Below, in pieces: positions 51,297 through 61,929 of a DNA stretch of 64,000 nt. The notes below the pieces were generated by a model. It saw nothing but the letters and a program-made list of their open reading frames with translations. It was not told the DNA's origin and did not search any database. Within the stretch, counting starts at the first letter, position 1. Each line of letters starts with the position of its first letter. The stretch comes from Maylandia zebra (taxonomy: Eukaryota > Chordata > Actinopteri > Cichliformes > Cichlidae), in NCBI RefSeq assembly GCF_041146795.1, contig NC_135185.1:28021529-28085528 (forward strand). Direction: 5' to 3'. Both the position numbers and the translations under genes were made by a program.

Positions 51297-52198
51297 TCCA
51301 TAGGTATTAAGAGGCCAAATAGTTGCCGTGTACTGCTAATCAAATGCACTTGATTATTTGATCTTCAGTAAGTGTGAGCATTTGGGTTTTATCACAAAGC
51401 CAATAAGAAAAGACAACAGCATTGATCTTCAGGAAGCAATTGTTGCTCCCTATCAATCTGGGAAGAGTTTTCAGGCCATTTCCAAACAGTTTGAAGTCCA
51501 TCATTCTACAACAAGAAGGACTGTTCAGAAGTGGAAGACAGTTAAGGGAGTTACCAGTCTTCCCAGGAGTGGATGTCCCAGCCAATTCAGACCATGGTCA
51601 GACCATGTAATGTTCAGAGAAACTGCAAAAAAACGAAAACAAAACAGGGATGCATCTCAAACTCTACAGGCCTCAGTTGGCATGTTAAAATTTAAAGTTC
51701 TTAACAGGGTGATCATTTTGGCTTGCTTTACAGCCACAGGACAAGAGCACCTTGCTGTCACAGAGTCACCATAAACTCCTTTGTAAAAAGTATTCGAGAG
51801 TAATGTGAAGCTATCTGAGAGCTTAAGAATATGGGTCAACCAACAGGACAATGATCCCTAGTACAGCAGCAACTTTACATCAAAGTCCAGACCTCAACCT
51901 GATTGAACCTTAAGAGAGCTGCACATAAAGAATGCCTGCAAATCTCACTGAAGCAACACTTTATCAGTCTCTCGTGTCCTGGAGAGAATGATAAAGTAAT
52001 TCAAAAAAAAAAAAATTATTTTTGTACCACTAAAGATGATTCTGCAAGCTACTGAATAATGTGGTGTACTTCACACACACATTTTGCCATAGCTTGGTTT
52101 AAAAAGTAATTAAAAAGTCTCATATGTTGTGTGCTGTTGCTCATTTAAATGATTTAACTTGGTTAGGATCAGATGATTTTTTTATGTCCTGGTTTAAA
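51297..52198 (+). mobile_element. Tc1-like transposon relic, plus strand
   Basis: The frame from about 51409 encodes the paired-like DNA-binding half of a Tc1 transposase (QSGKSFQAISKQFEVHHST, VQKWKTVKGVTSLPRSGCPS). After a deletion come catalytic-domain scraps (CFTATGQEHLAVTES, QQDNDP, PDLNLIEP) separated by stops. The right terminal region at 52100-52198 resembles 4380-4540, so this is the same family as the relic at 3580-4560, in the opposite orientation. Confidence 0.8.
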
Positions 52199-52395
52199 AT
52201 CTCTGAACTGAAAGAGAGTGCACTTAATTTGTCACCATATTGCACGTCTAAGCCCTAAAATACCCCCTTGATGACACGCCATATTGTACCAGACCCAACA
52301 TTGTCACTCCCAAAATCTAAAGCAATTCAACAACACTGTCCTTGGAGTTACAAGCAGACAAATGAACACAATACCATTTACCATTTTTTTAAATA

Positions 52396-52403
52396 TTTTA
52401 TTG
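52396..52403 (-). terminator. Candidate polyadenylation signal of ccdc32
   Basis: On the minus strand an AATAAA hexamer occurs here, about 520 bases beyond the ccdc32 stop codon. The intervening sequence carries no gene and would be the 3' UTR. Only the hexamer and its position support the call. Confidence 0.4.
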
Positions 52404-52919
52404 AAACATCGTTAAAAACTTCTACATGAAATTAATAAAATGTTACACAGTATGTTACAATATTTTTCTGGACTGAATCACAGCCATTCTAATTTATGAT
52501 GTCAGCCTTTTAATGACAGAAAAATAACATTTTGACAAATTAATGCATTGTTAACATCACTTCTCATGTGACGCTACATATGGTCCTCAATGAATATCTG
52601 TATATGTAGTTAAGAGCCATTCTCGTAAACATAGTAGGAGACACGGATTACAGCTAGAGGACAAAAAGGTATCATTTCACGTTCTTTATTAGGTGTTCTC
52701 AAGGTGCAGTGTCATTGAATAGAGAGGACAAAATGCATGTGAGTTAATAAGTGTTTAACACTCAGTTGCTGGGGATACAGACAGTGATGAGAGGCTATAA
52801 TCACTGATAACAAAGGCTATAGCCAAAACACTGCAATGACACAATATGAGAGCAGGAAGTCACGTTTACCGACTATATAGGAAGTAAGTTCTTCTTTCCA
52901 TGTTACCATTTTAATTCAC

Positions 52920-55266
52920 TCATTTCTCTGGCTGGTGAGCGTCATCTTCATCCGGTTTCTGCATCTCTGCGTCCTCTCCGTTTTGCATTTGGTCCGACTC
53001 TGCTGATTCCTTATTCTGAGAGGGCCTCAGGAGATATTCCAGCTCTTCTGCACTGATGGCCACCTTCTCTGGAATCAACCACCTCTTGAAGTGTTCGAGA
53101 GCACTGCAAAGGGATGAAGGGCACGAATAGTTTAGGGTGTTAACCTCTTAAGCCCCAACGCTCCCTGATGCGGGGGCAAAGGGCAGGAGATCAGTTAGGC
53201 TTGGGGCTTAAGAGGTTACAATAAGAAGCAGGCCATCTTCAGATAACTACTCGACACTTTGAAAGATAAAGATTAAAGTAATTTTGTATTGGGATGAGTA
53301 AATGCCACATAAGTCTCTTGAATTTAAGGAAAAGTGGAAACAGTGAGATGATGAGTTATTGCTGTAATATGTTAAGTTAGAAAGACATAGGAAAGAAATG
53401 CAAAAATAATACAATCACATCTAAAGATGCAATGACTATTTAAAAATAAAAATAAAAATCCTCCTCCAACAGGATGATTTTTCACATCATGTCCATGTCC
53501 TACCTCTCATCCATGTCGCCCCCTTGGAAGAGCTCTGAGGTCTGGGTATCGTGTAGGAACCTATCCCAGCATTCCTTCTTGGCTTGAGACAAGGAGTGCA
53601 GCATGTCCCTGGAGGTCACATCACTGGACTGGCCCTTTATCTTCTTCAGGCGGTTTTCTGGAGCAAAATGTAGCCAAAAAATGTCAGTTTTATAGCTTTG
53701 ATCAAAGTTCCGACAGATTTTGAATTAAGAATCAAAGAAGAGTGTGAGTTTTGGTACAATGTGTCATAAAAGGCCAGCAAAGATCGCAGATATGCAAAAT
53801 AACCATTTAGAGGTTAAAGGACTGGTTAGGTTGTAACGGATGTAATGAATTTATTTAAGATGAAAATTAAAAACACCTACTGAACAAATAAAACATTTAA
53901 CTCATGAGAAATAAATAAGTGCTGATCTTTCTTTGATTAGGAAAAAACACCTTCTGCAGCAATCTTGTCTTTTTTAATCATGTGTGAGTACATACTGTCA
54001 AGTGTTTTGTAACAACGTTATAGTTTTGTATTTTTATTGGTTGTCATTTTTTAAATTTTTGTTTCTGGTTCAGTTTTTTTTTTTTTCCCCCCATGAAGTT
54101 TTATTTCTATCGCTTTAAGGTACACAGAGGGACTATCGAGAGCGTCCTGAGCAGCTGCATCACTGTCTGGTATGGTAACTGCACCGTATCAGAGCGCAAT
54201 ACACTACAACAGATAGTGAGAACAGCTGAGAAGACCATTGGAGCCTCTCCTCCCTTCATCACAGACACCACTAGTATTGTGGAGGACCCCATACACCCCT
54301 CACACACACTCTTCACCCTGCTGCATTTGGCAAGAGGTAACAGGCCCTCACTGGAAGAGTGAAACAGTTCCATCCACCCAGACGTCAGACTCCTGAACAC
54401 TGACTGACACACTACCACACACACCTCGCTGTCATTGTTGTGCTTTTCTATTGCATTGTTGTGTCTGCACCGTCTTGTGCCTGTATCGTTCTGTTCTGTC
54501 TGGTGTTGCACTGTCTTTGTTTAGTTTTTTGCAGTTTTTGCACACTTGCACTTTATGTAGTCCTGTATTGATTGTCTTTTATGTGTTATACGTAGCACCA
54601 TGGTATGGGGCAGAACATTAAACAGTGGAAGGGTGTAATAAAATAATTGACAGATGACACATGCCATATTTTTGGAACGCCCTTATTCACAAAAGGTCGC
54701 CACAGGATATTTGATCAGCAGTTTTTACACCGGATGCCCTTCCTGGCCCAACCCCAGAGGGATCTGTGTCTCCTTCTGGGATCAAACCAGGGATCCGTCA
54801 CTTGTTAGGCAAATGTGTCAGCCACTACAAAAACATGGAGAATAAATAGGCAATTCAAGCCAGCTATGCTGAAGAAAACTATCTGGTTTCATTTTGCGGG
54901 AATTTAGCATCTTATCATTTCCATGCCTCTTGCTGACAGACAGCGAGGAGACAGGAAGTCTGTAGTCTTGAAAAGCTTTTAAAAAAAGGAAATACCTAGA
55001 GTGGCTATGTAAATCTCAGAATCCTCCATGGGTTCCCATTTGGCACTAGATGGACTGGTATCTGTCCCATTTGCTTGTCCATTAACCTGCACAGGCGGGT
55101 GAAATGAGTCTTTGAAGTCTGTGCTGCTCTCCGGGGTCGCCTCAGTCTGCACCTCCGGCAGGCTGGAGCAGATCTCGGACCAAAGCTCCCCGCTGGACCG
55201 AACCTCCTGTTTCTCGAAGTCGTCTATCATTCTGGTGCAGCCAGTGGGTAAAAGAGATGTCGACAT
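52920..55266 (-). CDS. ccdc32: Coiled-coil domain-containing protein 32 (three coding exons)
   Basis: Minus-strand exons 55266-54996, 53657-53504 and 53103-52920 splice in phase with GT/AG borders to a 202-residue protein (human 185). Recognised by GELWSEICSSLPE in exon 1, DSEIYIATLENRLKKIKG across the first junction, QAKKECWDRFL in exon 2, and ALEHFKRWL plus AEELEYLL in exon 3. CCDC32 is a small cytosolic protein that helps assemble the AP2 adaptor for clathrin-mediated endocytosis; human loss causes a cardio-facio-neuro-developmental syndrome. The fish protein has an extended N-terminus and an acidic, Gln/Glu-rich tail. Intron 1 carries a LINE fragment and a SINE-like tail, and intron 2 a perfect 18-bp hairpin element. 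The gene is head-to-head with the pcmt1-like gene. Confidence 0.92.
53141..53218. mobile_element. 78-bp hairpin element with perfect 18-bp inverted repeats, ccdc32 intron 2
   Basis: TAACCTCTTAAGCCCCAA at 53141-53158 is exactly reverse-complemented at 53201-53218. The 42-bp centre is GC-richer than the surroundings. It lies 38 bases from the exon 3 acceptor. Probably a miniature inverted-repeat transposon; no clear target duplication. Confidence 0.7.
54093..54400 (+). mobile_element. LINE reverse-transcriptase C-terminal fragment in ccdc32 intron 1
   Basis: Encodes HRGTIESVLSSCITVWYGNC and LQQIVRTAEKTIGASPP, then DPIHPSHTLFTLL, the characteristic end of a fish non-LTR retrotransposon ORF2. 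It is 5' truncated and closed by a stop at 54360. The clade was not assigned. Confidence 0.65.
54690..54840 (+). repeat. SINE-like or short transposon repeat
   Basis: GGTCGCCACAGGATATTTGA, then TTTTACACCGGATGCCCTTC and GGGATCAAACCAGGGATCCG match a widely dispersed fish repeat whose end carries a tRNA-like, B-box-type segment. Boundaries approximate. Confidence 0.5.
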
Positions 55267-55269
55267 CAC

Positions 55270-56168
55270 GGTTTAAAACACACACACAGTGTTACTCTGT
55301 TTTTGGACTAAGACCCTTTTCTTTCAGTGACACTTGCGTCAGATGTTTGGAAGGTACATACAATTAAGACAAATCAGAAAGCTGATGGTAAGGTTTACAT
55401 TTACGGCTAAGCTGGTTGCTGACCAACTACATGGATAATTACTGTGCATTTAAACGTTTTTCGAGCAGTTTGTTACCATAAAGAATAGAAACATAACTTA
55501 CCTGTGTGGGAAAAACCTCAAAAGGCTAGAAATTAATAACGCAGATATATTATTTTAATGATTAAAGTTTAGCGTTGCTAGCTAAACATATCCATGATCT
55601 ACAACCTTAAACGACCGACAGCCCACTTCCTCTTTTAGATATATTTGATTAGACGCTGTATCCGCCCGTCAAGCAATTTTGAGAGCTGATTGGTTAGTTT
55701 GGGCTTCACATATAAAAGGTTAGTTTCTCATTGGGCTGTGGTTTGCTGAGGAGGGGATTAGGAAATGTGTCTCAGCTGGAAGTGACCGCGGCTGAGCTAC
55801 CGAGGTAAACAAGGGCTACCGACCTCTACGGAATTTGTTTAGATGGGGGTATTTACTATTTTAAAAAGTGCAATAATCATTTGCAACGGTATAATGATAG
55901 TATCCGCTTATAGTGTAACGTAAACTTGCTGTTATAGCCGTTACATGTGCTGCTGTACCGCTCGCTGTCTGTCTGTCAAGTTTACTGTAATTAGTGAATT
56001 TGCACTGCCACATTTGGACATCTTACAAATGACCTAAACTGCCCTCTCGATTACCACACGGAGAATACAGCCAGGCCGTTGAATGCATTTTACAGTAATC
56101 TGTGTGTCGTGTACTCAGGGTTACAAGCGCTGATCGTCGCGTCCCTGCAGAGAGATTCGGTGTAGGAG
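55270..56168. promoter_or_regulatory. Shared head-to-head promoter region of ccdc32 and the pcmt1-like gene
   Basis: The two start codons diverge across about 900 bases. The segment 55640-55800 has CpG-containing, GC-richer sequence and CCAAT-type boxes in inverted form (GATTGGTTAG near 55690 and CATTGGGCTG near 55730). Such short head-to-head spacing is typical of vertebrate bidirectional promoters. A 5' non-coding exon for either gene cannot be excluded. Confidence 0.45.
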
Positions 56169-57930
56169 ATGCGAGCGGCGCTGCGCCTGGCAGTAGTGGC
56201 AGTCCCCATGGGTGTGCTGCTGTCCCGGACAATGGCGTGGATGTCCAGCGGCAAAACAAATCCAGAGCTTATCAGCAGGCTAAGGGGTAAAGGGTTTGAG
56301 CTTTGATATCTTTGTTGTTGTTTGTGACCTTTCTTGACCTTTCTAAACGAGGGTTGGGACTGTAGTTACATGTTGCACAGGTTGGTTTGGAATCATCATC
56401 TCCATTCATTCAACTCAGTATCAATACCTCTTTTTTTCTTCTTTTTCTGCCAGACCATGGCGTGATCCAGAGTGACAGAGTGTTCAATGCCATGCTGGCT
56501 ACTGACAGAGGACTCTACTCGAGAGACTATCCATATGCAGACTCTCCCCAATCCATAGGTATTTATTTCAGAAGCACTTTCTAAACACATAAATGCATGT
56601 TACTGTCAATGCAATAACAAGAGCCTGGGTTTTTTCATCACATTGCATTGTTGAATAATAGCTGTTTTATAGAGAAAGATCTGCTACAACTTTGTTATTA
56701 AACGTTGTAATTACAGGCTACAGGGCAACCATCAGTGCACCACACATGGTGAGTAACAAACACTGAACAGTGCTGGGAGGACTAAATGGTTAAACAAAAC
56801 TTAACAGAAGTTTTCCTGCTGGCTTTACTCGACAGCATGCTCATGCTTTGGAGCTACTAAGTGACAAACTAACTGAAGGAGCGTCGGCACTGGATGTAGG
56901 CTCAGGAAGTGGATATCTCACCGCCTGCTTTGCAAGAATGGTGAATTCTGTTAAAAATTTGAGAAGTTTCTTTCTAAATCTTACCACTAGCTAGATGGTT
57001 TCACCCATGTATCATGTAACAGAGGTTAAACAGCTGCTTTTTACCATCATATGCAGACAGGGCCCACGGGTAGAGTGGTTGGCATTGAACACATCGACGA
57101 ACTGGTTCAGATGTCAATCAAAAATGTTCAAGCTGACGACCCGGAGCTGCTGTCCTCTGGACGCATCAAACTAGTTGGTGAGTCAGGAGATGTCAAACTT
57201 AAAGTCATGCCACTTTTATCTATTGAGATTTAAAGCACATGGCTGCAAAAAAAATACAATTCATATCTGGGTATGCCCACAGTGGGAGATGGAAGACTCG
57301 GCTACCCAGATGGAGCGCCGTATGATGCCATTCATGTTGGTGCAGCAGCAGCCACTGTTCCTAAGGCTGTAAGGACACAGGCTCTTGTCAGAATAAAATG
57401 CAATAAAAATAGGCATAAGGCACTCATTCAGCTATAACTGAAGCCTGCAAACAAGGCACAGAAGGCTGTGGTGTATCTACAGCTATATTAAAGTCATTAA
57501 AGTCAATCAGTTGTCTCTAAAATAACTTTATCAAGTATGTTAAGCTTCGAAGGTACTTGAAAAGCATTCTAAAGACAGACTGCGCTGAATTAATGCCATG
57601 AATAAAGTGAAAAAGTATGAAACCCTTTTTAAAAATCCTGTCTTTCCTTATGGAAGCTCTTGGAGCAGCTGAAACCAGGTGGGCGGTTGGTTCTCCCAGT
57701 GGGCCCTGATGGTGGCAGTCAGGTGCTAGAGCAGTATGATCGGCAGAGTGATGGGAGCTTCCTCAAGAAAGCTTTGATGGGAGTGGTTTATGTCCCCTTG
57801 ACTGACAAGAGGCACCAGTGGCCTGGGTAAGAAAAGAAAAAAGCCTTAAACCCCTTGAACTCTTACACAAAAAATGAGGAAGTCACCTGTGCCTGCTATC
57901 CTTCCTTCTCTCCCCAGAGGTGAGCTCTGA
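56169..57930 (+). CDS. pcmtl: Protein-L-isoaspartate O-methyltransferase, PCMT1-like (eight exons)
   Basis: Exons 56169-56286, 56454-56558, 56717-56748, 56836-56940, 57057-57177, 57283-57368, 57657-57826 and 57918-57930 all join in phase, giving 249 residues. PCMT uses S-adenosylmethionine to methylate isoaspartate in damaged proteins and start their repair. Visible family signatures: [15 protein letters not shown] (79-93), the SAM loop [17 protein letters not shown] (104-120), [47 protein letters not shown] and [10 protein letters not shown]. The catalytic core matches PCMT1 length. An upstream ATG adds about 21 hydrophobic residues ([20 protein letters not shown]) before the canonical MAW start, like a signal sequence or anchor. 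The tiny last exon would give an ending GGEL, reminiscent of the RDEL ending of one mammalian PCMT1 isoform. The symbol pcmtl is tentative; pcmt1 is the alternative. Confidence 0.9.
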
Positions 57931-58215
57931 CTGCAGTGTGGTTGCCCTTGCAGGAGGTGGCGTTGGTGCTGCGTCTCCGGGGCCCTGTAACACCTCTTAT
58001 AGTTCAACTGAGCTTCTGTCTTAAGGACCACCTGCTCTGCTAGGTTGTCACCTAGCAACATGAAAGGAGGATATTGCTCTGTTTGCCTGGCCAGATTGTC
58101 TTCCAAGGGCGATAAAACAATGAGTGACTAAATAAGTCTTCAGCGGTCTACTGATTAGCCTCTTCCCAGAATCCTGTGATTCATTTAGAGTGATGCAAGT
58201 ACAGTAGATCACAGT

Positions 58216-58231
58216 GGGAGGGGGGGGGGGG
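58216..58231 (+). repeat. Poly-G tract
   Basis: GGGAG followed by eleven G residues, downstream of the pcmt1-like gene. Confidence 0.9.
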
Positions 58232-58427
58232 CTGTACACAGTATTATTTCTGGGGAAGTTTGTGAAGTGTAATAATGGGTTTGTTGAGATTACAGCATGA
58301 AAAGCTCTAAGATATGTGAATGCTTGTGCTGATTTCAGATGGATGGTAAAATTGTGTGTGTGTGTGGGGGGGAATTATTTGGATACATATGCAGTAATAC
58401 TTGCAAAAGTTCAAACCTGGGAATTTT

Positions 58428-58433
58428 AATAAA
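58428..58433 (+). terminator. Candidate polyadenylation signal of the pcmt1-like gene
   Basis: An AATAAA lies about 500 bases after the predicted stop codon with no gene between, so it would define a plausible 3' UTR end. It is a single hexamer in AT-rich sequence, so support is weak. Confidence 0.35.
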
Positions 58434-59249
58434 CGTTTAGCAAATTGACAAAGTAATATATTTTTGTGGGAAGAATGCTTCTTACTCATTTAACAATATG
58501 TGTGTGCAGAATAAATCACATGTGACACTGTAAATATAGAGCAGGGTTAGGAAGTTGTGCCAAAACATAATAATCTGATACATTTTTGGAATCATATAAG
58601 TAACGTAATCATATGTAAATATTGGATTTAATAATAAAACCAAGTAAATGACTATTTTAGTGACTGCTGTTATTCCAAAAAGACTGAAAATAAACACATA
58701 ACTGGGGTAAACAAGCCTTTTTTGAGATGCTGTGCCATAAAGTGATTTCCTGTATTTAAACCATTTTAAATGTCTTTTAGGCCTATAATCTGTCATGAAT
58801 TATACATTAATTGAGCCAAGAAAACCATTTGAAGGGTAAAAACGAACTCATATCACTATAATGTAGGTGCAGTAACACAGAGTTTTAAAGACACTTGCAA
58901 AACAGATAATTTCTTTATTTTATATATAACTTCATAAATCTATTTAATTACAGTCTATTAAATATAGGCAAACATTATGAAACGCATCAAAAATCACTTT
59001 GTGGCACAAAGAAGTATTAAGGGAATTGGTATCGTGAGAAGCTACAAGGACTAGAGCATAGAAACATGATCATGAACAAACACAAACACACTGTCATTTA
59101 TATTTCGTGTGAATAGAACTTAATTTATAACAAAAATACATTTCATGACAAAAATAATACATTAAAACACATAAATAACAACAAACTGTCTACTTTTAAT
59201 GGTTAAGTGCAAAATGGGATGCAGGATTGGGTTTGATAGTTTGGTTTAA

Positions 59250-59328
59250 ACTTCAGGGAGCGCCGATTGGACTACAAACGTCATCACGGCGCGCGCGTGT
59301 GGCGAGAAGGACCTCTAGCTAACGAGCG
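59250..59328 (+). promoter_or_regulatory. Probable rpusd2 promoter
   Basis: Directly before the rpusd2 ATG the sequence becomes CpG-rich (GGCGCGCGCG at about 59287-59297) and contains GATTGG, an inverted CCAAT box, followed by ACTACAAACGTCAT, a housekeeping-type promoter composition. No transcription start was located. Confidence 0.4.
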
Positions 59329-61660
59329 ATGCACGTGAGGGTGCCGTTTGGAAGCTTATTATCTTTCTTTCTGAGTCAGTGTGACGTTCATTGTCGCGGA
59401 GTTTATTTTGTTTCTGCCTGCGAGAAAGCGAATCGGTTTCTGAGTTTTCTTAATTCTCCACAGTGTAGAAAGAGCAGCTGGGCTATGGAGCGGGCGGGTA
59501 TTGAGTCGGGAACACCGGGAAATGTAAACACGCCGGTGCCCTTGGAGCAAACTACAGCGGTAGAGGCGTCAGAAACTGGCAAACGCAAAAACGACGACAC
59601 GGACGACAAAGAGACAAGCGGCAGAGGTAAGAGACGGAGAGGAGCCGGTGGGAAGAAGCTCCGTCCGGGGGAGAGATATATCCCCCCACCGCAGAAACGC
59701 AACCCAGGTGTGAGCTTTAGCCAAGAGCATTTCAACGAGACGTCATACTACTTCGAGGCTGGGCTTCGTAAAGTCTATCCGTATTACTTTGACTTTAAGA
59801 CCTACTGCAAAGGTCGGTGGATTGGAACGAGCCTTTTGGATGTGTTTAAGAATGAGTTCAGAGCTGAGTCCATTGAGTATTATCAGAAGGCCGCTAAAGA
59901 GGGTCGCATCCGCCTCAACGAGACACCTGTGGAGGATCTATCTGTGGTGCTCAGGGTAAGTCTCATAAGTCCATAGTATAACCTATATAGGGGAGGTAAA
60001 CGGGATCTAGTTAGCACTGACAGTTGCCCCTGTCAGTGCGCCCCAGGACAGCTGTGGCTACAATGTAGCTGCCATCACCAGTGTGTGAATGTGTGTGTGA
60101 ATGGGTGAATGACTGAAAGTGTAAAGCGCTTTGGGGTCCTTAGGGACTAGTAAAGCGCTACAAATACAGGCCATTTACCATTTGTGGGATACTAATACAA
60201 GGTATTGACTTTATGCCATGGCTACATTATTCACCAAATTCATGTTGCCAAATGATCAGTCAGTAAAATCTGATTACTTTTGTTCAATATTGTAGCTTGC
60301 ATTGAAAGGATCAAATATTTGACATGTGGTAGCTGTAAAGAACAACCCTTCATGTCATTAAATTGGTAGCTATCCAAATCTTGATACTCTGATTTCTAAA
60401 AATTCACCTGATTGTATTGGATGGCCTTGTTTGAGGTGGGCAAACACTTAAATTTTCCCTCACCATGCACAGAATAATGATCACTTGAGGAACACTGTAC
60501 ACCGCCACGAGCCCCCTGTAGTTGGCAGACCACTGGAGATTCTGGTAGATGATGGCGAGGTGCTTGTGGTCGATAAGCCTGCCTCCATCCCTGTGCACCC
60601 TTGTGGCCGATTCCGCCACAACACGGTGATTTTCATTCTGGGGAAGGAGTTTGGCATCTCTGAGCTGCATACAGTCCACAGGCTGGACAGGCTCACCTCT
60701 GGAGTCTTGCTGTTTGCCAGGACGCTTGAGACCTCTAAGAAACTGGACCAGATGGTGAGAGACAGACAGGTATGTTGAGCATGTTTTGCACTTTTGTGCG
60801 AGTCGGTTTTCAAAACGTCTCCACAGGTTTCTTACATCTTCTGTCTCTTTCAGCTTGAAAAGGAGTATGTCTGCCGAGTGGAGGGGGAGTTTCCACAGGA
60901 TGAGGTGATCTGTGAAGAACCCATCCTGGTTGTTTCTTTCAAAATCGGCCTCTGTCGTGTTGACCCAAAAGGAAAGGAGTGCCGGACCGTCTTCCAGAGG
61001 CTTAGCTTTAACGGAAAAACAAGTGTGGTCCGCTGTTTACCCCTTACTGGTCGGACACACCAGATCAGGGTCCACCTTCAGTACCTGGGTTTTCCCATCC
61101 TTAATGATCCCGTCTATGGGTCATCAGCCTGGGGTCCTCACAGAGGGAAGGGGGGACTTGTGGGGAAGAGTGATGAAGAGCTTCTGCAGGCGCTGGTAGA
61201 AGAACATCGCTCTCAGGAAAATTTTAACATGCTGGATATTGCAGATGACTGCATTGGCATTGCACACAAGGCAGACAAAAATAAAGCCTCTGAGAAAATG
61301 GACAAATCAGCTGGAACCGCTGAATCTGACAAAAGCGGAGAAAGTTGTCCAGTACAGGTAGATGCTTGTGGCAGTGACAAGAAGTTAGATTGCATCGAGG
61401 CAGTAAATGACAACAACACCGTTAAAGACTGTCAGAACCCTCAACCAGTCAAATCACATGGAAATGAAACTGGGGCAAATGATTCTAGTCAGAAAACTCC
61501 CCCAGACCACCTATGTAGTGAATGTAAACTAGTGCGGCCAGACCCCACAGAGAAGGAACTCATCATGTATCTTCACGCTTTACGCTACAAAGGACCTGAC
61601 TTCGAATATTCCACACAATTACCTGACTGGGCAAAAGAGGACTGGGTGGAGGCAGATTAG
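59329..61660 (+). CDS. rpusd2: RNA pseudouridine synthase domain-containing protein 2 (three exons)
   Basis: Exons 59329-59955, 60473-60769 and 60854-61660 join in phase 0 with GT/AG borders to give 576 residues (human 545). The protein belongs to the RluA/TruA-fold family that isomerises uridine to pseudouridine in RNA. Evidence: HFNETSYYFEAGLRKVYPYY with YCKGRW in exon 1, NTVHRHEPP and VVDKPASIPVHPCGRFRHNT in exon 2, the catalytic motif HRLDRLTSG with the nucleophile Asp at about 281, and in exon 3 EKEYVCRVEGEFP and LTGRTHQIRVHLQYLG. A variable acidic insert follows before the conserved tail (LCSECKLVRPDP, MYLHALRYKGPDFEY). The first ATG adds a hydrophobic, basic leader that could target mitochondria; an internal ATG at 59485 (MERAGIES) is an alternative start. 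Intron 1 holds a fish repeat at 60013-60185. Confidence 0.95.
60013..60185 (+). repeat. Dispersed fish repeat in rpusd2 intron 1
   Basis: GTGTGAATGGGTGAATGACT, AAAGCGCTTTGGGGTCCTTA and CTAGTAAAGCGCTACAAATA form a repeat unit common in percomorph genomes, ending in a LINE-type tail. No coding sequence. Confidence 0.6.
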
Positions 61661-61899
61661 AACAGACCAGATGAACGCTGCTGACGGCTTTGACATTTAA
61701 TCTTCAGACAATCATTAATCCTCAAGGAGATTTTGGTTTTTAATTTTTTTGATTTAGAACCAAAAACAAAAATGTTTTGCTGCTTTGAAAGCAAATATGA
61801 GTTAAGATTGGAGTGGTTCTCATTTCACCTTGAGGTCTATTTTAATTTAACATTATCCACAAAGTCTGTAATCTGTCTTGTACCACAGCGAACATTTGA

Positions 61900-61905
61900 A
61901 ATAAA
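61900..61905 (+). terminator. Polyadenylation signal of rpusd2
   Basis: AATAAA lies 240 bases after the rpusd2 stop, and a second AATAAA follows at about 61928. The short AT-rich 3' UTR between them and the stop holds no other feature. Confidence 0.55.
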
Positions 61906-61929
61906 TCGAAAGCCAGTCTGCAGGAAAAT

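Noticed and set aside
57827-57895. Read-through C-terminus of the pcmt1-like protein
   Set aside because: It would add a Lys-rich tail through the GTAAG donor; the in-phase 13-base exon at 57918 fits the PCMT1 gene structure better.
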